Origin: Corynebacterium falsenii
GTDB lineage: Bacteria; Actinomycetota; Actinomycetes; Mycobacteriales; Mycobacteriaceae
NCBI GenBank assembly: GCA_001054945.1
Contig: JVKJ01000005.1
Location: 1,054,001-1,118,000 of the forward strand
Direction: 5' to 3'
Length of the DNA: 64,000 nt
Part shown: piece by piece, positions 9,198 through 18,047 of the stretch
How the letters are laid out: every line of letters begins with the position of its first letter
Position numbering within the stretch: position 1 is the stretch's first letter
Position numbers and translations under genes: made by a program
The notes under the pieces: model-generated
The model's input: the letters and a program-made list of their open reading frames with translations, nothing else
The model's database searches: none
What the model was told of the DNA's origin: nothing

Positions 9198-10277
9198 CTA
9201 CAACCCAGCCAGTCCCATCACCAGGGGAATCAGACCTAAGACAACGAAGGCCGGCAGGAAACACAGCGTCAGCGGCGCAGCCAGGGCGATCAGAACCCGC
9301 TCGGCATTGGCGGTGGCAGAATCCGCGGCTTGCCTTCTCAACCGGCATGCGTGCACCTCTACACTCCTGGCCAAGGCAGCGCCCGAGCGCGCCTGTTGCG
9401 CTGCGTGGCGAGCAATCGGGCCGAATTGGTCACTTTCGCTCAATCCGGCCCAAGCTTGTTCCCCCGCTCCCAATACAAGGAGCGCGGTCACCTCTTTGGC
9501 CTCTTGCGGCGCGGTCACGGTGGCGATCCGCCAGGCATCTACCAGAGACAGCCCCTGTTTCAGTGCCAGTGCGAAGATGTCCAGCACCCGAGAGGCTTCA
9601 AGCTCCGGGTTCTTCTGCGGTCCAGCCCGACCGCTCGCTCCGCCCAGCACAGACGCGCTCAACGCTTCAGCCCACACCACCCCCGCACACGCCAGAAGCA
9701 CACCGATGACCAGCAGCAGCGCGCCGATCGGGGTGAGTAGAAGCAGGGCGAAGCTATTCAGCCCCATCGTTTGCCCCAGAGCCAGCGCCCCCACGGGTAG
9801 GGCAAGGAGAACCATCACGGTCAACCGGGCGCCAGCCATGGCTGAATCAGACTTGGCCAAGTGCGCGAGCTGCGCATCCGCATCGGTCACCAACCGATCA
9901 AGCAAACTCCCCAGCGGAACCCCATGCTGCTCGCTGATCTGCCACATCTCAAAAAACGTCCGCTGAGATCCCCGATCTATCCACTCCTCAGCCAGTTCGG
10001 CTGGTGTGGCTCCCATTCTCGCTTCCACCCCAGCGCCACGAAGTTTCTCTGCGATCTCCATCGCCATCTTGTTCTTCGGCTGGCGCTGAGTTGAGTGCGC
10101 TATCGCCTCAACCGGGAGCGACCCCGCGCTCGATTCCCGCGCCACCGCGTCGACCACATCTCGAAAGTATTCCAATCCCTTCTTGGCCCGGCGCGCCTCC
10201 CACATAGACCTACCCACTCGATACCCGGTGCCGCCGACCATTCCCATCACTGCGACCCACGCTGCTTGGTTCAGCAC
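9198..10277 (-). CDS. Fused TadB-TadC inner-membrane platform protein (T2SSF)
   Basis: A 359-aa membrane protein with two type II secretion F-like domains in one chain: about residues 35-195, ending in a hydrophobic pair, and about 225-359, ending in a long hydrophobic helix. In M. tuberculosis two separate genes (Rv3658c, Rv3657c) occupy this place, so the single chain probably combines both platform subunits. It would anchor the TadA motor and drive pilus assembly. The GTG start has an AGGGGG site and overlaps the tadA stop by 7 nt, so the two are translationally coupled. Confidence 0.82.
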   Translation of the reverse strand: MLNQAAWVAVMGMVGGTGYRVGRSMWEARRAKKGLEYFRDVVDAVARESSAGSLPVEAIAHSTQRQPKNKMAMEIAEKLRGAGVEARMGATPAELAEEWIDRGSQRTFFEMWQISEQHGVPLGSLLDRLVTDADAQLAHLAKSDSAMAGARLTVMVLLALPVGALALGQTMGLNSFALLLLTPIGALLLVIGVLLACAGVVWAEALSASVLGGASGRAGPQKNPELEASRVLDIFALALKQGLSLVDAWRIATVTAPQEAKEVTALLVLGAGEQAWAGLSESDQFGPIARHAAQQARSGAALARSVEVHACRLRRQAADSATANAERVLIALAAPLTLCFLPAFVVLGLIPLVMGLAGL

Positions 10278-11413
10278 AGCGCCCCCTGAAATTCATCCCA
10301 TCCTGCGCGCGGTCCGCTCGCCCACACGGTTCGGAGCTGGAAGCCTCCCTGAGTTCCATCTCCGGCCATCAGTTCACTGATGTGTGTCAGCCTCCGCCCT
10401 TCCGGGGTGCGCTGCATGTGCAGCACAACATCAATCCCGTCTGCCGCCTGCCCCTCCACAGCTGCAGGCTGCAGCCCCGCCAGTGTACCGAGAGCCACCA
10501 GCCTCCCGGGCACCGCCTCAGGGCTATTCGCATGGAGCGTGCCCGCACTGCCATCGTGCCCCGTATTCAGGGCAATGAGCAGGTCAGCGATCTCCTTGCC
10601 CCTCACCTCTCCCACGACGACCCGATCTGGCCGCATTCGGAGGCTCTGTTTCACTAGCTCGGACATCCCGATCTCACCCGCACCATCCGTATTCGCACGG
10701 CGAGTCGACAGCCTCACGCAATGAGGGTGGCTCGGCATCAACTCCGGCGTGTCCTCCACCAACAAAACCCGCTGCGAACGTGGTACCTCCGCGAGCATCG
10801 CTGCAAGCAAGGTGGTCTTGCCGCTGCCGGTTCCTCCGCTGATAAGGAAGTTCTTCCGCGCCGCGATCAGCCCACGCATGGTGTCCACTAGCTGCGGATG
10901 GAGGGTTTTTGTGGACGCCAACCGCTCCACGGTCCACCGCGATCCCGCGATAGCACGGAGGCTGATACAGGGGCCACCCGCGGCAGGCGGCGATAGTGCG
11001 ATGTGCACGCGCAGTCCGTCAGCCCTGATGTCCGAGGGCAGGTCGGTGAGCACGCCATCGGCAAACGGGCAGGAATCGTCCACCCGGGCCCCGCAAGCTG
11101 CCGCGAGCCGTACAGCTAACGTTCGGGGATCGCCAGCCAGTTGTCCCGCCAATTCCATTCCCGCGCCACGATCGATCCACACGCTTCCATCCCCGTTGAG
11201 CACCAGGTCAGTCAGGTCGGCGTCCTCAAGGAAAGCGGTGAGCTCCCCCAGACCGGAAAATTCCCTATACAGCTCCCGTACGTGTTCGACTTCACCGGAA
11301 CCATCGACGGCACGCAGGGCGCGGGCAATGTCTCCGAGATCGGGGCGCTCGATGCCTTCCTTCGCCAAGTGGCGCCGAACGGCGAAGGTGGTTTCTCCAC
11401 TCAGCGAGGCCAC
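10271..11413 (-). CDS. TadA/CpaF-family secretion ATPase
   Basis: A 380-aa type II/IV secretion ATPase that powers Tad pilus assembly from the cytoplasmic side. Walker A is GGTGSGKTT, followed by an aspartate-rich segment (LLVEDTPEL), a GEVRG motif and the histidine segment TGHDGSAGTLHANS. The GTG start at 11413 overlaps the TAG stop of the upstream gene by one base, with AGGAGG upstream; the frame is open further but would overlap the neighbour by 100 nt. It sits in the order Ssd, TadA, TadB-TadC typical of actinobacteria. Confidence 0.9.
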   Translation of the reverse strand: MASLSGETTFAVRRHLAKEGIERPDLGDIARALRAVDGSGEVEHVRELYREFSGLGELTAFLEDADLTDLVLNGDGSVWIDRGAGMELAGQLAGDPRTLAVRLAAACGARVDDSCPFADGVLTDLPSDIRADGLRVHIALSPPAAGGPCISLRAIAGSRWTVERLASTKTLHPQLVDTMRGLIAARKNFLISGGTGSGKTTLLAAMLAEVPRSQRVLLVEDTPELMPSHPHCVRLSTRRANTDGAGEIGMSELVKQSLRMRPDRVVVGEVRGKEIADLLIALNTGHDGSAGTLHANSPEAVPGRLVALGTLAGLQPAAVEGQAADGIDVVLHMQRTPEGRRLTHISELMAGDGTQGGFQLRTVWASGPRAGWDEFQGALC

Positions 11414-12567
11414 TACCTGGCCTCCTTCACACCAGGTAGCGAGTCGGTAACAGCTGCGGCCTCCCCGAGGTGCCCCAGGTGAATAATGTTGTTCAAGGCC
11501 GCGACCATGCACCTACCGTGTTCTTCCAGCACACCTCGGGAAAAATCCAGCGTCCCGCTGTCCAGCGCAGAGGTGAGTGACCGGTCGTAGCGGAAAACCG
11601 TATCCGGGTGCCGTCCCAAGAGCATAGAAGCAAGCGCATCGTTGAGCTCACTGTCGGGCATTTCCCTCACAGCAGTCACGGCATCGAGGCCGAAGCAGAA
11701 TTCGGTTTGCTGACTCATGGCTTTGGTCGTGCCATGCAGCCCGGAGACCGTCAGTGGCGCGACCACCACCAGGAGATCCGGGCGCCCTAATGCTCCCAAT
11801 CCACGTGCGTCCCACATGCTCTTCCACCGTGCGGATCCGGGGAGCACCCGCCCGCAGTCCACCACCACTGGCTGCAGCCCTGCGTGCACAGCAGCTCCGA
11901 CCTGCTCAGGACGAAGAATCTCCATTCGGTCGAGCCATGGTTGGTCCTCTTCAATCCCTTCGGCTCCCAAGGTCATTTCCATGCCCAGACTGTTCGGGTC
12001 GGCGTCCACCAGTACCCCGTCGCCTCGGATCGACGCCAGAGCATGGCACAGCGCGACTGCACTCAGCGTCGCACCTGCCCCACCCTGTACCCCGCACACG
12101 GCGATGATCGGATAATCACGAGCTCCGATCCGATCCACGAAATCCAAGGCCGCCTCGCCTTGGAGGTTGTGCCCGAACTCAGCGATCTCCAACCACGTGT
12201 CTCGAGGGCCGCCCAGCGACATCTCTTCAACTCGAGCACGATCGCTCACGATGATCCAGCCTTCTGATCTTTGGAAATCCACCGCTTCCCGGCATCTCGA
12301 AGCGGCTCGATTCAGGGCCACCGCGACCCGCCGTTCCCAATCTGCTGCTGCCTCGTGCGAGTGCCTCGGCACGACCACGGCAGTCCGATGGGTGGAGTTC
12401 GCGAGCTGCTCGGCGCGCTCGGCGATGTCGGGATCAGCGATGTCCACCACCAGTGGTCGCTGAGGCCACCCCAGCTGCCCAGGTTCGGCCATCGCCCTCG
12501 TTCGGCGCCATGTTGCTTTCACGTCCTGCCCCATGGCCGAAACCCTGTCACATGCAGCCACATCCAC
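11413..12567 (-). CDS. Ssd/CpaE-like P-loop ATPase (septum site-determining protein, Rv3660c-like)
   Basis: About 384 aa. The central part reads YPIIAVCGVQGGAGATLSAV, a deviant Walker A of the MinD/CpaE type with glycines and one alanine in place of the usual lysine or serine positions, then VLVDADPNSLGMEM and a VVVAPLTVSG segment. The N-terminal third is receiver-like, as in CpaE. It is the first gene of the Tad operon and is thought to localise the pilus machinery; the M. tuberculosis relative also affects cell division. The start is uncertain: GTG 12567 and ATG 12534 are both possible and neither has a strong ribosome site. Confidence 0.82.
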   Translation of the reverse strand: MDVAACDRVSAMGQDVKATWRRTRAMAEPGQLGWPQRPLVVDIADPDIAERAEQLANSTHRTAVVVPRHSHEAAADWERRVAVALNRAASRCREAVDFQRSEGWIIVSDRARVEEMSLGGPRDTWLEIAEFGHNLQGEAALDFVDRIGARDYPIIAVCGVQGGAGATLSAVALCHALASIRGDGVLVDADPNSLGMEMTLGAEGIEEDQPWLDRMEILRPEQVGAAVHAGLQPVVVDCGRVLPGSARWKSMWDARGLGALGRPDLLVVVAPLTVSGLHGTTKAMSQQTEFCFGLDAVTAVREMPDSELNDALASMLLGRHPDTVFRYDRSLTSALDSGTLDFSRGVLEEHGRCMVAALNNIIHLGHLGEAAAVTDSLPGVKEAR

Positions 12568-12683
12568 CCGGTCCGACGGTTCCGCCTGTGGAGAACACTC
12601 ACCGCCTGGGGCGGCTGTGACATTCCGCTGTGGAAAACCGATCGAATTGGTGACAGGTGTGTAAATTGTGACGGGAGTTAACT

Positions 12684-13490
12684 ATGCTCGACCGGGTGAC
12701 CCGAAATTCCCCGAATGGTCGCACTCTGGCGGTTTTTGACCTAGACAAGACCATCATCGATACCAGTGCCTCCATGGCTTACCGGCGCCCACTGGCGCGG
12801 CAGGGCCTGCTGAGCACGCGCGAAGTACTCCGCATGCTCACCCTTCTGGGCAGCTACATGTTCACCACCCACACCGATGAGGACATGGACGCCACCAAAG
12901 ATGCCCTGACCAGCATGATCAAGGGAAGGGACGCCGCCACGATGCGCGCCGTCGCTCAGGATGCACTACAGGAGGTCATCACCCCCTACATCTACGCCGA
13001 GGCGCGGGAGCTCCTGGACCACCACCGCCAACAGGGACACGACATCGCCATCGTCACCGCCAGCGTCAGCGTGCTCGTCGAGCCGATCTTCCACGAGCTC
13101 GGCGCCGACCACCTCATTGCGTCCGAACTCGAAGAAGTCGACGGCACCTTCACCGGCCAACTGATCCACTACAACAAGGGGCAGACCAAAGTCGATAGGC
13201 TGCGCGCCCTCGCCGCGGATCACAACTACGATTTGGACGCCAGCTACGCCTATACCGATTCCATCTCGGACCTGCCGCTACTGGAATCGGTGGGCAATCC
13301 GCGCCCGGTCAACCCCGACCGCCAGCTACGGAAGATCGCCCTCGAGCGCGATTGGCCGGTGCAGAGGTTCGTTCGACCGGAGCCCCTGTTCCCCCAGGCT
13401 GCCGTCCTGGCTGGCGCTGGAGCGACGGTCGCCATCCTCGGCGCCATCACCGCGGGAATGGCAGTGTGGCTCCAATCCCGCAAGGACTAA
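12684..13490 (+). CDS. HAD-IB family phosphatase, membrane-tethered (SerB-like)
   Basis: A 268-aa HAD-superfamily hydrolase. Motif I is FDLDKT with Asp19 and Asp21, motif II lies in AIVTASVS, and motif IV is YTDSISDLPLLE. Members of this subgroup remove phosphate from small molecules, and the M. tuberculosis relative is Rv3661. The C-terminus has one hydrophobic helix (about residues 242-262) that probably tethers it to the membrane. A GGGAG site lies 8 nt before the ATG. It is divergent from the Tad operon across 116 nt, which also contain TGTGGAAAA and TGTGGAGAA. The substrate cannot be told from the sequence. Confidence 0.85.
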   Translation: MLDRVTRNSPNGRTLAVFDLDKTIIDTSASMAYRRPLARQGLLSTREVLRMLTLLGSYMFTTHTDEDMDATKDALTSMIKGRDAATMRAVAQDALQEVITPYIYAEARELLDHHRQQGHDIAIVTASVSVLVEPIFHELGADHLIASELEEVDGTFTGQLIHYNKGQTKVDRLRALAADHNYDLDASYAYTDSISDLPLLESVGNPRPVNPDRQLRKIALERDWPVQRFVRPEPLFPQAAVLAGAGATVAILGAITAGMAVWLQSRKD

Positions 13491-13538
13491 ATCGACAGTC
13501 CAAAAGTCCGACGGCCCGGCAGCTGAATAGAACAGCAA

Positions 13539-14342
13539 CTACACGGCATCGGCGATGGACTTCCCCTCCAACGACCCCTCGGAAATCCCCTCCGCGTGGA
13601 AGATGATCCACTCGGCCACCGAGGACGGCTGCCCAGAGGCAAACCCCCGAGCCTTGTCCCGATACTCGTCACGGTGACGATTCCACCAGACCTCCGGGAC
13701 GGACAGTCCCCGCGGATCAAGCCCTCCGGCGATCGTGCACAGGCGCGAACAGGCGCGGGCCGTCACCCCATTGGCGTCCCCAAAAGGTTCCAGAGTCAGC
13801 AACTCCCCGTGGATGACTGCGGACAGAATCACCGAATTCACCTTGGCTCCCCCGGTGAGGAGTTCGGCGAGCAACTGCAGGCGCCCATCCATTGCCCGCT
13901 TCGGGCGGCCAGGAACCAGGAACTCCGCACTGTGCGCCGCCTTCTTGCGGAAGCTCTCATCGGACATCTGCGGACTCGCCAGAGAATTAATCTTCGCAAT
14001 CATCTGCAGCGGAGCACGCCGCCACGTGGACTGGGTCTCGGTAATACCGTCGGGCGCAAGCAATTCCGCCGCGCGCAGCGCCCCCGCGAGCACCTCGTCG
14101 GTGACCTGCCCATCCTCTGGCAACCGCGGGGTGCCGCCGTCCAACTGTGCGGATGCTCGAGCCCCACGAAGCACTCCCTCGGACCCGGTGATATTCCACC
14201 CGCGCAAGTTCTTCGGATGCCGGTGCAACCGAGCCACGTAATCGTTGGCCTTCTCCACGGCGTCTTGGACCCCGGGAAGCTCCCCCAGCGGGGACAAATC
14301 AACGTGATGGCGCGGTTGCTGAGAGGACTCGGATTCGACCAT
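13539..14342 (-). CDS. Fic/DOC-fold protein with degenerate active-site motif
   Basis: A 267-aa protein. Residues 185-196 read EPFGDANGVTAR, which aligns with the Fic consensus HPFxDGNGRxxR but has Glu for the catalytic His, Ala for the first Gly and Val for the first Arg. An upstream SAQLDG at residues 64-69 resembles the Fic inhibitory-helix motif (S/T)xxxE(G/N), with Asp for Glu. It occupies the place of Rv3662c. The start at 14342 was chosen because a TATTCT -10 box ends 6 nt before it (leaderless); GTG 14366 is the alternative. Ordinary AMP-transfer is unlikely with this motif; its function is unknown. It converges with the HAD gene. Confidence 0.7.
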   Translation of the reverse strand: MVESESSQQPRHHVDLSPLGELPGVQDAVEKANDYVARLHRHPKNLRGWNITGSEGVLRGARASAQLDGGTPRLPEDGQVTDEVLAGALRAAELLAPDGITETQSTWRRAPLQMIAKINSLASPQMSDESFRKKAAHSAEFLVPGRPKRAMDGRLQLLAELLTGGAKVNSVILSAVIHGELLTLEPFGDANGVTARACSRLCTIAGGLDPRGLSVPEVWWNRHRDEYRDKARGFASGQPSSVAEWIIFHAEGISEGSLEGKSIADAV

Positions 14343-14432
14343 AGGCCCAGAATAATTGACCCACACGGGCGAATTCTCTGAAGGTCTGGCAAACTAGATT
14401 GAGTAAATCTGCTGAAAACCCAGGAGTATCCA

Positions 14433-14945
14433 GTGAGCAATAACGACCGTGAGGGTCTGTACACCGACCGCGATAGCTTCAATCCGCAGGTCAACGCGAT
14501 TCCGCTGTCTGATGTGGATACACGCCCCAAGGGGCAGGGCAGCATCGGCGACCTGGTTAAGGATGCCTCCGCGCAGGTATCTAGCCTGATCCGCTCCGAG
14601 GTAGAGCTGGCGAAGACCGAAATCGCCACCTCCGCAAAGAAGGCAGGCATCGCCGTGGGCCTTCTCGCGGGCGCCGGCGTCATCCTGGCCTACAGCTCTT
14701 TCTTCCTCTTCTTCACCATCGCCGAAGCGCTGGATCACGTCATGCCTCGCTGGCTGGCGTTCCTCATTGTCTTCCTGGTCATGCTGCTGCTGGTCGGCAT
14801 CCTCGCGGGCATCGGTGTGAAGCAGCTGAAGGGCGTGAAGAAGCCCGAGAAGACCATCAACTCTGCCAAGGAGTTAAAGGAAGTTGTGCCCAGTAATAAT
14901 CGCGAACTGACCACTGGTCGCCGCAACGGCGGGCTGTACACCTAA
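14433..14945 (+). CDS. Phage-holin-superfamily membrane protein (DUF1469)
   Basis: A 170-aa protein. A polar N-terminal region is followed by an amphipathic helix (VSSLIRSEVELAKTEIATS) and two membrane helices at about residues 73-98 and 106-130, then a basic tail. This is the layout of the Actinobacteria holin III/DUF1469 family; the name comes from sequence superfamily only and no lysis role is implied. GTG at 14433 has a strong AGGAG site 6 nt upstream. It lies just before and on the same strand as the alpha/beta hydrolase, and a shared transcript is possible. Confidence 0.8.
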   Translation: MSNNDREGLYTDRDSFNPQVNAIPLSDVDTRPKGQGSIGDLVKDASAQVSSLIRSEVELAKTEIATSAKKAGIAVGLLAGAGVILAYSSFFLFFTIAEALDHVMPRWLAFLIVFLVMLLLVGILAGIGVKQLKGVKKPEKTINSAKELKEVVPSNNRELTTGRRNGGLYT

Positions 14946-15003
14946 ACCACACTCGCCCACTCCCACTGCCTGAATTGGCCGTGCTGGAAGTACTGTTACA
15001 GCG

Positions 15004-15945
15004 ATGACAGAACGAGAATCCGGGCCCGCGCACACTCCGACGAGCACCTTCGTGCACTCTCGGGGTGTGCGTTTGCACGTGCGCATCCAAGGCCCCCGGA
15101 ACGCGCCGTTAGTGCTGCTCATCCACGGTTTCGGGGGAGGGGCCTTCGAGTGGGACGATGTCCTCCGCGAGCTGAACACCACGGCCTCCACGGGTCACCC
15201 GATGCGCGTCGTCGCCGTGGATCTTCGGGGTTACGGGCGCTCAGATAAGACGCCACGGGGCTACGACCTGACGACCGCGGCCAGTGACATGGCGGGTGTC
15301 ATTCGTGGTTTGGGGTATGCCTCCGCGATTGTCGTGGGACATGGCTACGGTGGCCTGGTGGGGTGGACCCTGGCTGCCCACGAGCCGGAGCGGGTGCAGC
15401 AACTCATCACTCTGTCGAGCTCGCACCCGGTCGAGCAAGCCCGGCAGGTGCGCCGGCGTCCGATCAGCCAGTGGAACCGCGTGAAAGACACGCTGTACGC
15501 CCAGTTGCCCAAGGCGCCAGAGAAACGGTTAACGAAGGACAATGCCGCTGCCGCGGAGCGCATTTTCCGGCGCAACGTAGCGCCGGGGTTCCGTGACACG
15601 AAGCCTTATCTGGAGGCCGCGCGCCTCCGCCGTGAAGCCATGCTGGTGGACAAGGTGGCACACATGTCCTGCGAATACCGCCGATGGAACTTCCGCTCCC
15701 GGCTGCGCCCCGAGGGCGCGCGTTTCGACAAGGGCTTCCCTCGTCGGGTGGACATGCCCGTGCTTGTCGTCGATGGGAACATGAACCCCGGGTTTTCCGA
15801 GCACATGTCGGAGCTGTGCGTCCAGCGCGGTGGCCCGGGATCCGAGTCGGTGGTGCTGTACGGCGTGGGGCACTACCCCCACATCGAAGACCCGCCGGCG
15901 GTGGCTCGGCTGATCAGCCAGGCGGTCGCGGAGTCGGCTGACTAG
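15004..15945 (+). CDS. Alpha/beta-hydrolase-fold protein lacking the usual nucleophile (EphE-like position)
   Basis: A 313-aa protein with an alpha/beta hydrolase fold: oxyanion-hole segment LIHGFGGGAFEW at residues 39-50, DLRGYGRSDK at 73-82 and a late histidine segment YGVGHYPHIEDP. At the nucleophile elbow the sequence is GHGYGG (residues 112-117), so position 114, normally Ser or Asp, is Gly. By position it matches Rv3670 (EphE, annotated as an epoxide hydrolase), but without a nucleophile normal ester or epoxide hydrolysis is doubtful. It is next to MarP, with convergent stops 9 nt apart. It may be a binding or structural protein, or use another mechanism. Confidence 0.8.
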   Translation: MTERESGPAHTPTSTFVHSRGVRLHVRIQGPRNAPLVLLIHGFGGGAFEWDDVLRELNTTASTGHPMRVVAVDLRGYGRSDKTPRGYDLTTAASDMAGVIRGLGYASAIVVGHGYGGLVGWTLAAHEPERVQQLITLSSSHPVEQARQVRRRPISQWNRVKDTLYAQLPKAPEKRLTKDNAAAAERIFRRNVAPGFRDTKPYLEAARLRREAMLVDKVAHMSCEYRRWNFRSRLRPEGARFDKGFPRRVDMPVLVVDGNMNPGFSEHMSELCVQRGGPGSESVVLYGVGHYPHIEDPPAVARLISQAVAESAD

Positions 15946-15953
15946 CGAGCCTG

Positions 15954-17162
15954 CTAACTAGCCACGCACCGCTGAGTATCCACCGGGGTGTTCCACTTCG
16001 TATAGTCGCCGACCTGCGCCAGGACTTCGTCGCGCGTGAGCGCGTAGCCTGTGTCGCTTTCCTTCACATCGGCGCCGAAAACGAGGCCCAGCACCTCACC
16101 GTCAGTGTCCACCAGCGGGCCGCCGGAATTGCCCTGGACCACGGTGCCGCGGATCGCATACGCCTCGCGATCAACCCGATCGTTGGCATAAATATTCGGA
16201 CCAGAGACCATGAAACGATCGCGGACGCGGGCAGCCACGGCTTCGAAGGGGCCGCCATTGGGGTAGCCCAGCACCACGGAATCCTCTCCGACCTTCGCGC
16301 CGTCATTGTCCCACTTCAGCGGCTTCATACCCAGCCCTGGCGCGCGAAGCAGCGCGATGTCATGAGTCGGGTTGTAGTACACAACCTCCGCATCGACCAG
16401 CCCATTCGGTGTGGCCAGCTGGGTCGTCTCCGTACCGGCAACGACATGGGCGTTCGTCATCACCGTATCCTTGTCCACCACAAATCCACTGCCCTGCAGC
16501 AGTCGGCGGCACTTCTGCGACTTCGCCACGACGTGCACAACGGATTCCGAGGCAGCCTCCACCTTCGGCAAAGCGCTGATCCCCGACGTTGGCGGATCCA
16601 CCTCGCGCTGTGGCCGCGTATCGAAGGGGTCGGTGACCACGGGGAAGCCAGAACTATTGATGTACGCACCCGTCTTGGCCGGCAGGTTCTTCACCCAGTT
16701 CGGCGCAACCCGGCTCATGCTGCTCAGAACGTTCGAGCCCCGCACCGCGTCGCCGAAGTTGCCCTCGTCGTTGGACGCCAACGGCACGATGATCAGCCAG
16801 ATGACCAACAATGTCGTGAATGCCTGGACAACTGCTCCGACCGCGGATTCCACGCGGAGGGTGGACTTGCTGCGGATGGCGTCCCGAAGCTTCTGCCCCA
16901 ACCAGGTGCCCAGTGCGTAACCAATCACAACCCCAACCACGACCGTGATGATCGCGGTCAGAAACCGCACCCCATCCCCGTCCGAGAGGTGCTTACCCAC
17001 GAAGTCGGTCGCGGGAGTCATCGTATTGATCCCCACAAAGCCGCCGATCAGCACGCCCAGGAAGCTCAAAAAGGCGGAGAATCCCCCTTGCCGCCATCCC
17101 GAAACCATGGCTCCCAGCGCGATCAGCACCAGCGTGATGTCGACAATCGCGCCACCTGTCAT
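15954..17162 (-). CDS. MarP-like membrane serine protease (CvpA domain plus trypsin-like domain)
   Basis: A 402-aa protein. The N-terminal 130 residues contain four membrane helices of the CvpA/colicin V production type. The extracytoplasmic C-terminal half is a trypsin-fold protease with His239 (TNAHV), Asp268 (HDIAL) and Ser346 (GNSGGP). Cys218 and Cys399 are placed like the pair that forms a redox-sensitive disulfide in mycobacterial MarP (Rv3671c), which is needed for acid and oxidative stress resistance. ATG at 17162 has an AAAGGAG site 7 nt upstream; a longer frame from 17186 has none. It is followed upstream by the Nudix and thioredoxin-like genes on the same strand. Confidence 0.92.
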   Translation of the reverse strand: MTGGAIVDITLVLIALGAMVSGWRQGGFSAFLSFLGVLIGGFVGINTMTPATDFVGKHLSDGDGVRFLTAIITVVVGVVIGYALGTWLGQKLRDAIRSKSTLRVESAVGAVVQAFTTLLVIWLIIVPLASNDEGNFGDAVRGSNVLSSMSRVAPNWVKNLPAKTGAYINSSGFPVVTDPFDTRPQREVDPPTSGISALPKVEAASESVVHVVAKSQKCRRLLQGSGFVVDKDTVMTNAHVVAGTETTQLATPNGLVDAEVVYYNPTHDIALLRAPGLGMKPLKWDNDGAKVGEDSVVLGYPNGGPFEAVAARVRDRFMVSGPNIYANDRVDREAYAIRGTVVQGNSGGPLVDTDGEVLGLVFGADVKESDTGYALTRDEVLAQVGDYTKWNTPVDTQRCVAS

Positions 17163-17207
17163 GGGAATCTCCTTTGATGTAGGCAATGGAGGATAGGGAA
17201 CAAAATT

Positions 17208-18038
17208 CTAGCTGTCAGACCGTCCTCGAAGATACTTCCCGTCGAACTGTGTTCGCATGCTCCCGATGGCCTCCTCGTTCGCGGACTGTTCGAGGACGCG
17301 GAAGAGATCGTGCTCCGCAGTGGCGTCCCACTCCTGCTCCCAGCCTGCGACCCGCAGCAGGGCTGCGGTCACCCCGGCGGTAAAACCCCACAGGACCATA
17401 TCCCCTACCTCAAATGCCGGGCCCTTCCAGTCGCCGAAGGAGACCGTGAACCGCGTCCGAGGGTCGGCGAGTTGAGTGAGTGGAACGGGCGCGACCCAGT
17501 CGTTCTCCGTGGTGGCGGGGCGAGCCTCGCTCAGATCCTCGCAGTAAGCCAGGACGGGGACGACCGCGAAATTGGTCCGGTCAATGTAGATCGGGTCGAG
17601 GATCGCCACGGGGACCACCCCGGCCGGGTCGAGCGCCGTCTCCTCCCGTGTTTCGCGCAGGGCTGTGGCGATAGGATCCCGGTCCTGAGGCTCGCGCCTG
17701 CCCCCGGGAAACGCGATCTGCCCCGAGTGATTTCGCATCGTGGGGGCGCGGTGAGTCAGAAGGATTGCGCCATCACTCGGCAGCTCGGTCGCCTCGGGGT
17801 CGCCGCTGAGAACTATCAGCACCGCTGCGTAGCGGGGTGGCACGCCGTCTGGCCCCGCCTCCGGCACCTGGCGCGCGCGATCCCCCAGCACCGTGTGGAC
17901 CTCACCATTGCGCACGCGGGTGGCGCAGCACTCGATCCACCCGGGCAGCCCCTGGGGAAGGTCGGGTTGCGGCACCCCTGCGTCCAGCCACGCCTGGAGA
18001 GAGTGCTCCCCGGTGCTCTGCTCGGATTCTTCGCGCAT
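17208..18038 (-). CDS. Nudix hydrolase, CoA-pyrophosphatase type
   Basis: A 276-aa Nudix protein. The Nudix box begins GGRREPQDRD and ends LRETREETAL, and the upstream segment THRAPTMRNHSGQIAFPGG is the UPF0035 signature of the CoA diphosphatase subgroup (NudL/PCD1-like). It would hydrolyse CoA or CoA derivatives to 4'-phosphopantetheine and 3',5'-ADP. It lies 9 nt after the thioredoxin-like gene, so it is probably co-transcribed with nth, the thioredoxin-like gene and perhaps marP. It matches Rv3672c by position. The substrate is inferred from the signature. Confidence 0.87.
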   Translation of the reverse strand: MREESEQSTGEHSLQAWLDAGVPQPDLPQGLPGWIECCATRVRNGEVHTVLGDRARQVPEAGPDGVPPRYAAVLIVLSGDPEATELPSDGAILLTHRAPTMRNHSGQIAFPGGRREPQDRDPIATALRETREETALDPAGVVPVAILDPIYIDRTNFAVVPVLAYCEDLSEARPATTENDWVAPVPLTQLADPRTRFTVSFGDWKGPAFEVGDMVLWGFTAGVTAALLRVAGWEQEWDATAEHDLFRVLEQSANEEAIGSMRTQFDGKYLRGRSDS

Positions 18039-18047
18039 GCGGGCAGT

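Noticed and set aside
14433-14945. Prophage lysis gene because of the holin-like family
   Set aside because: DUF1469 proteins are chromosomal in actinobacteria and no phage gene is nearby.
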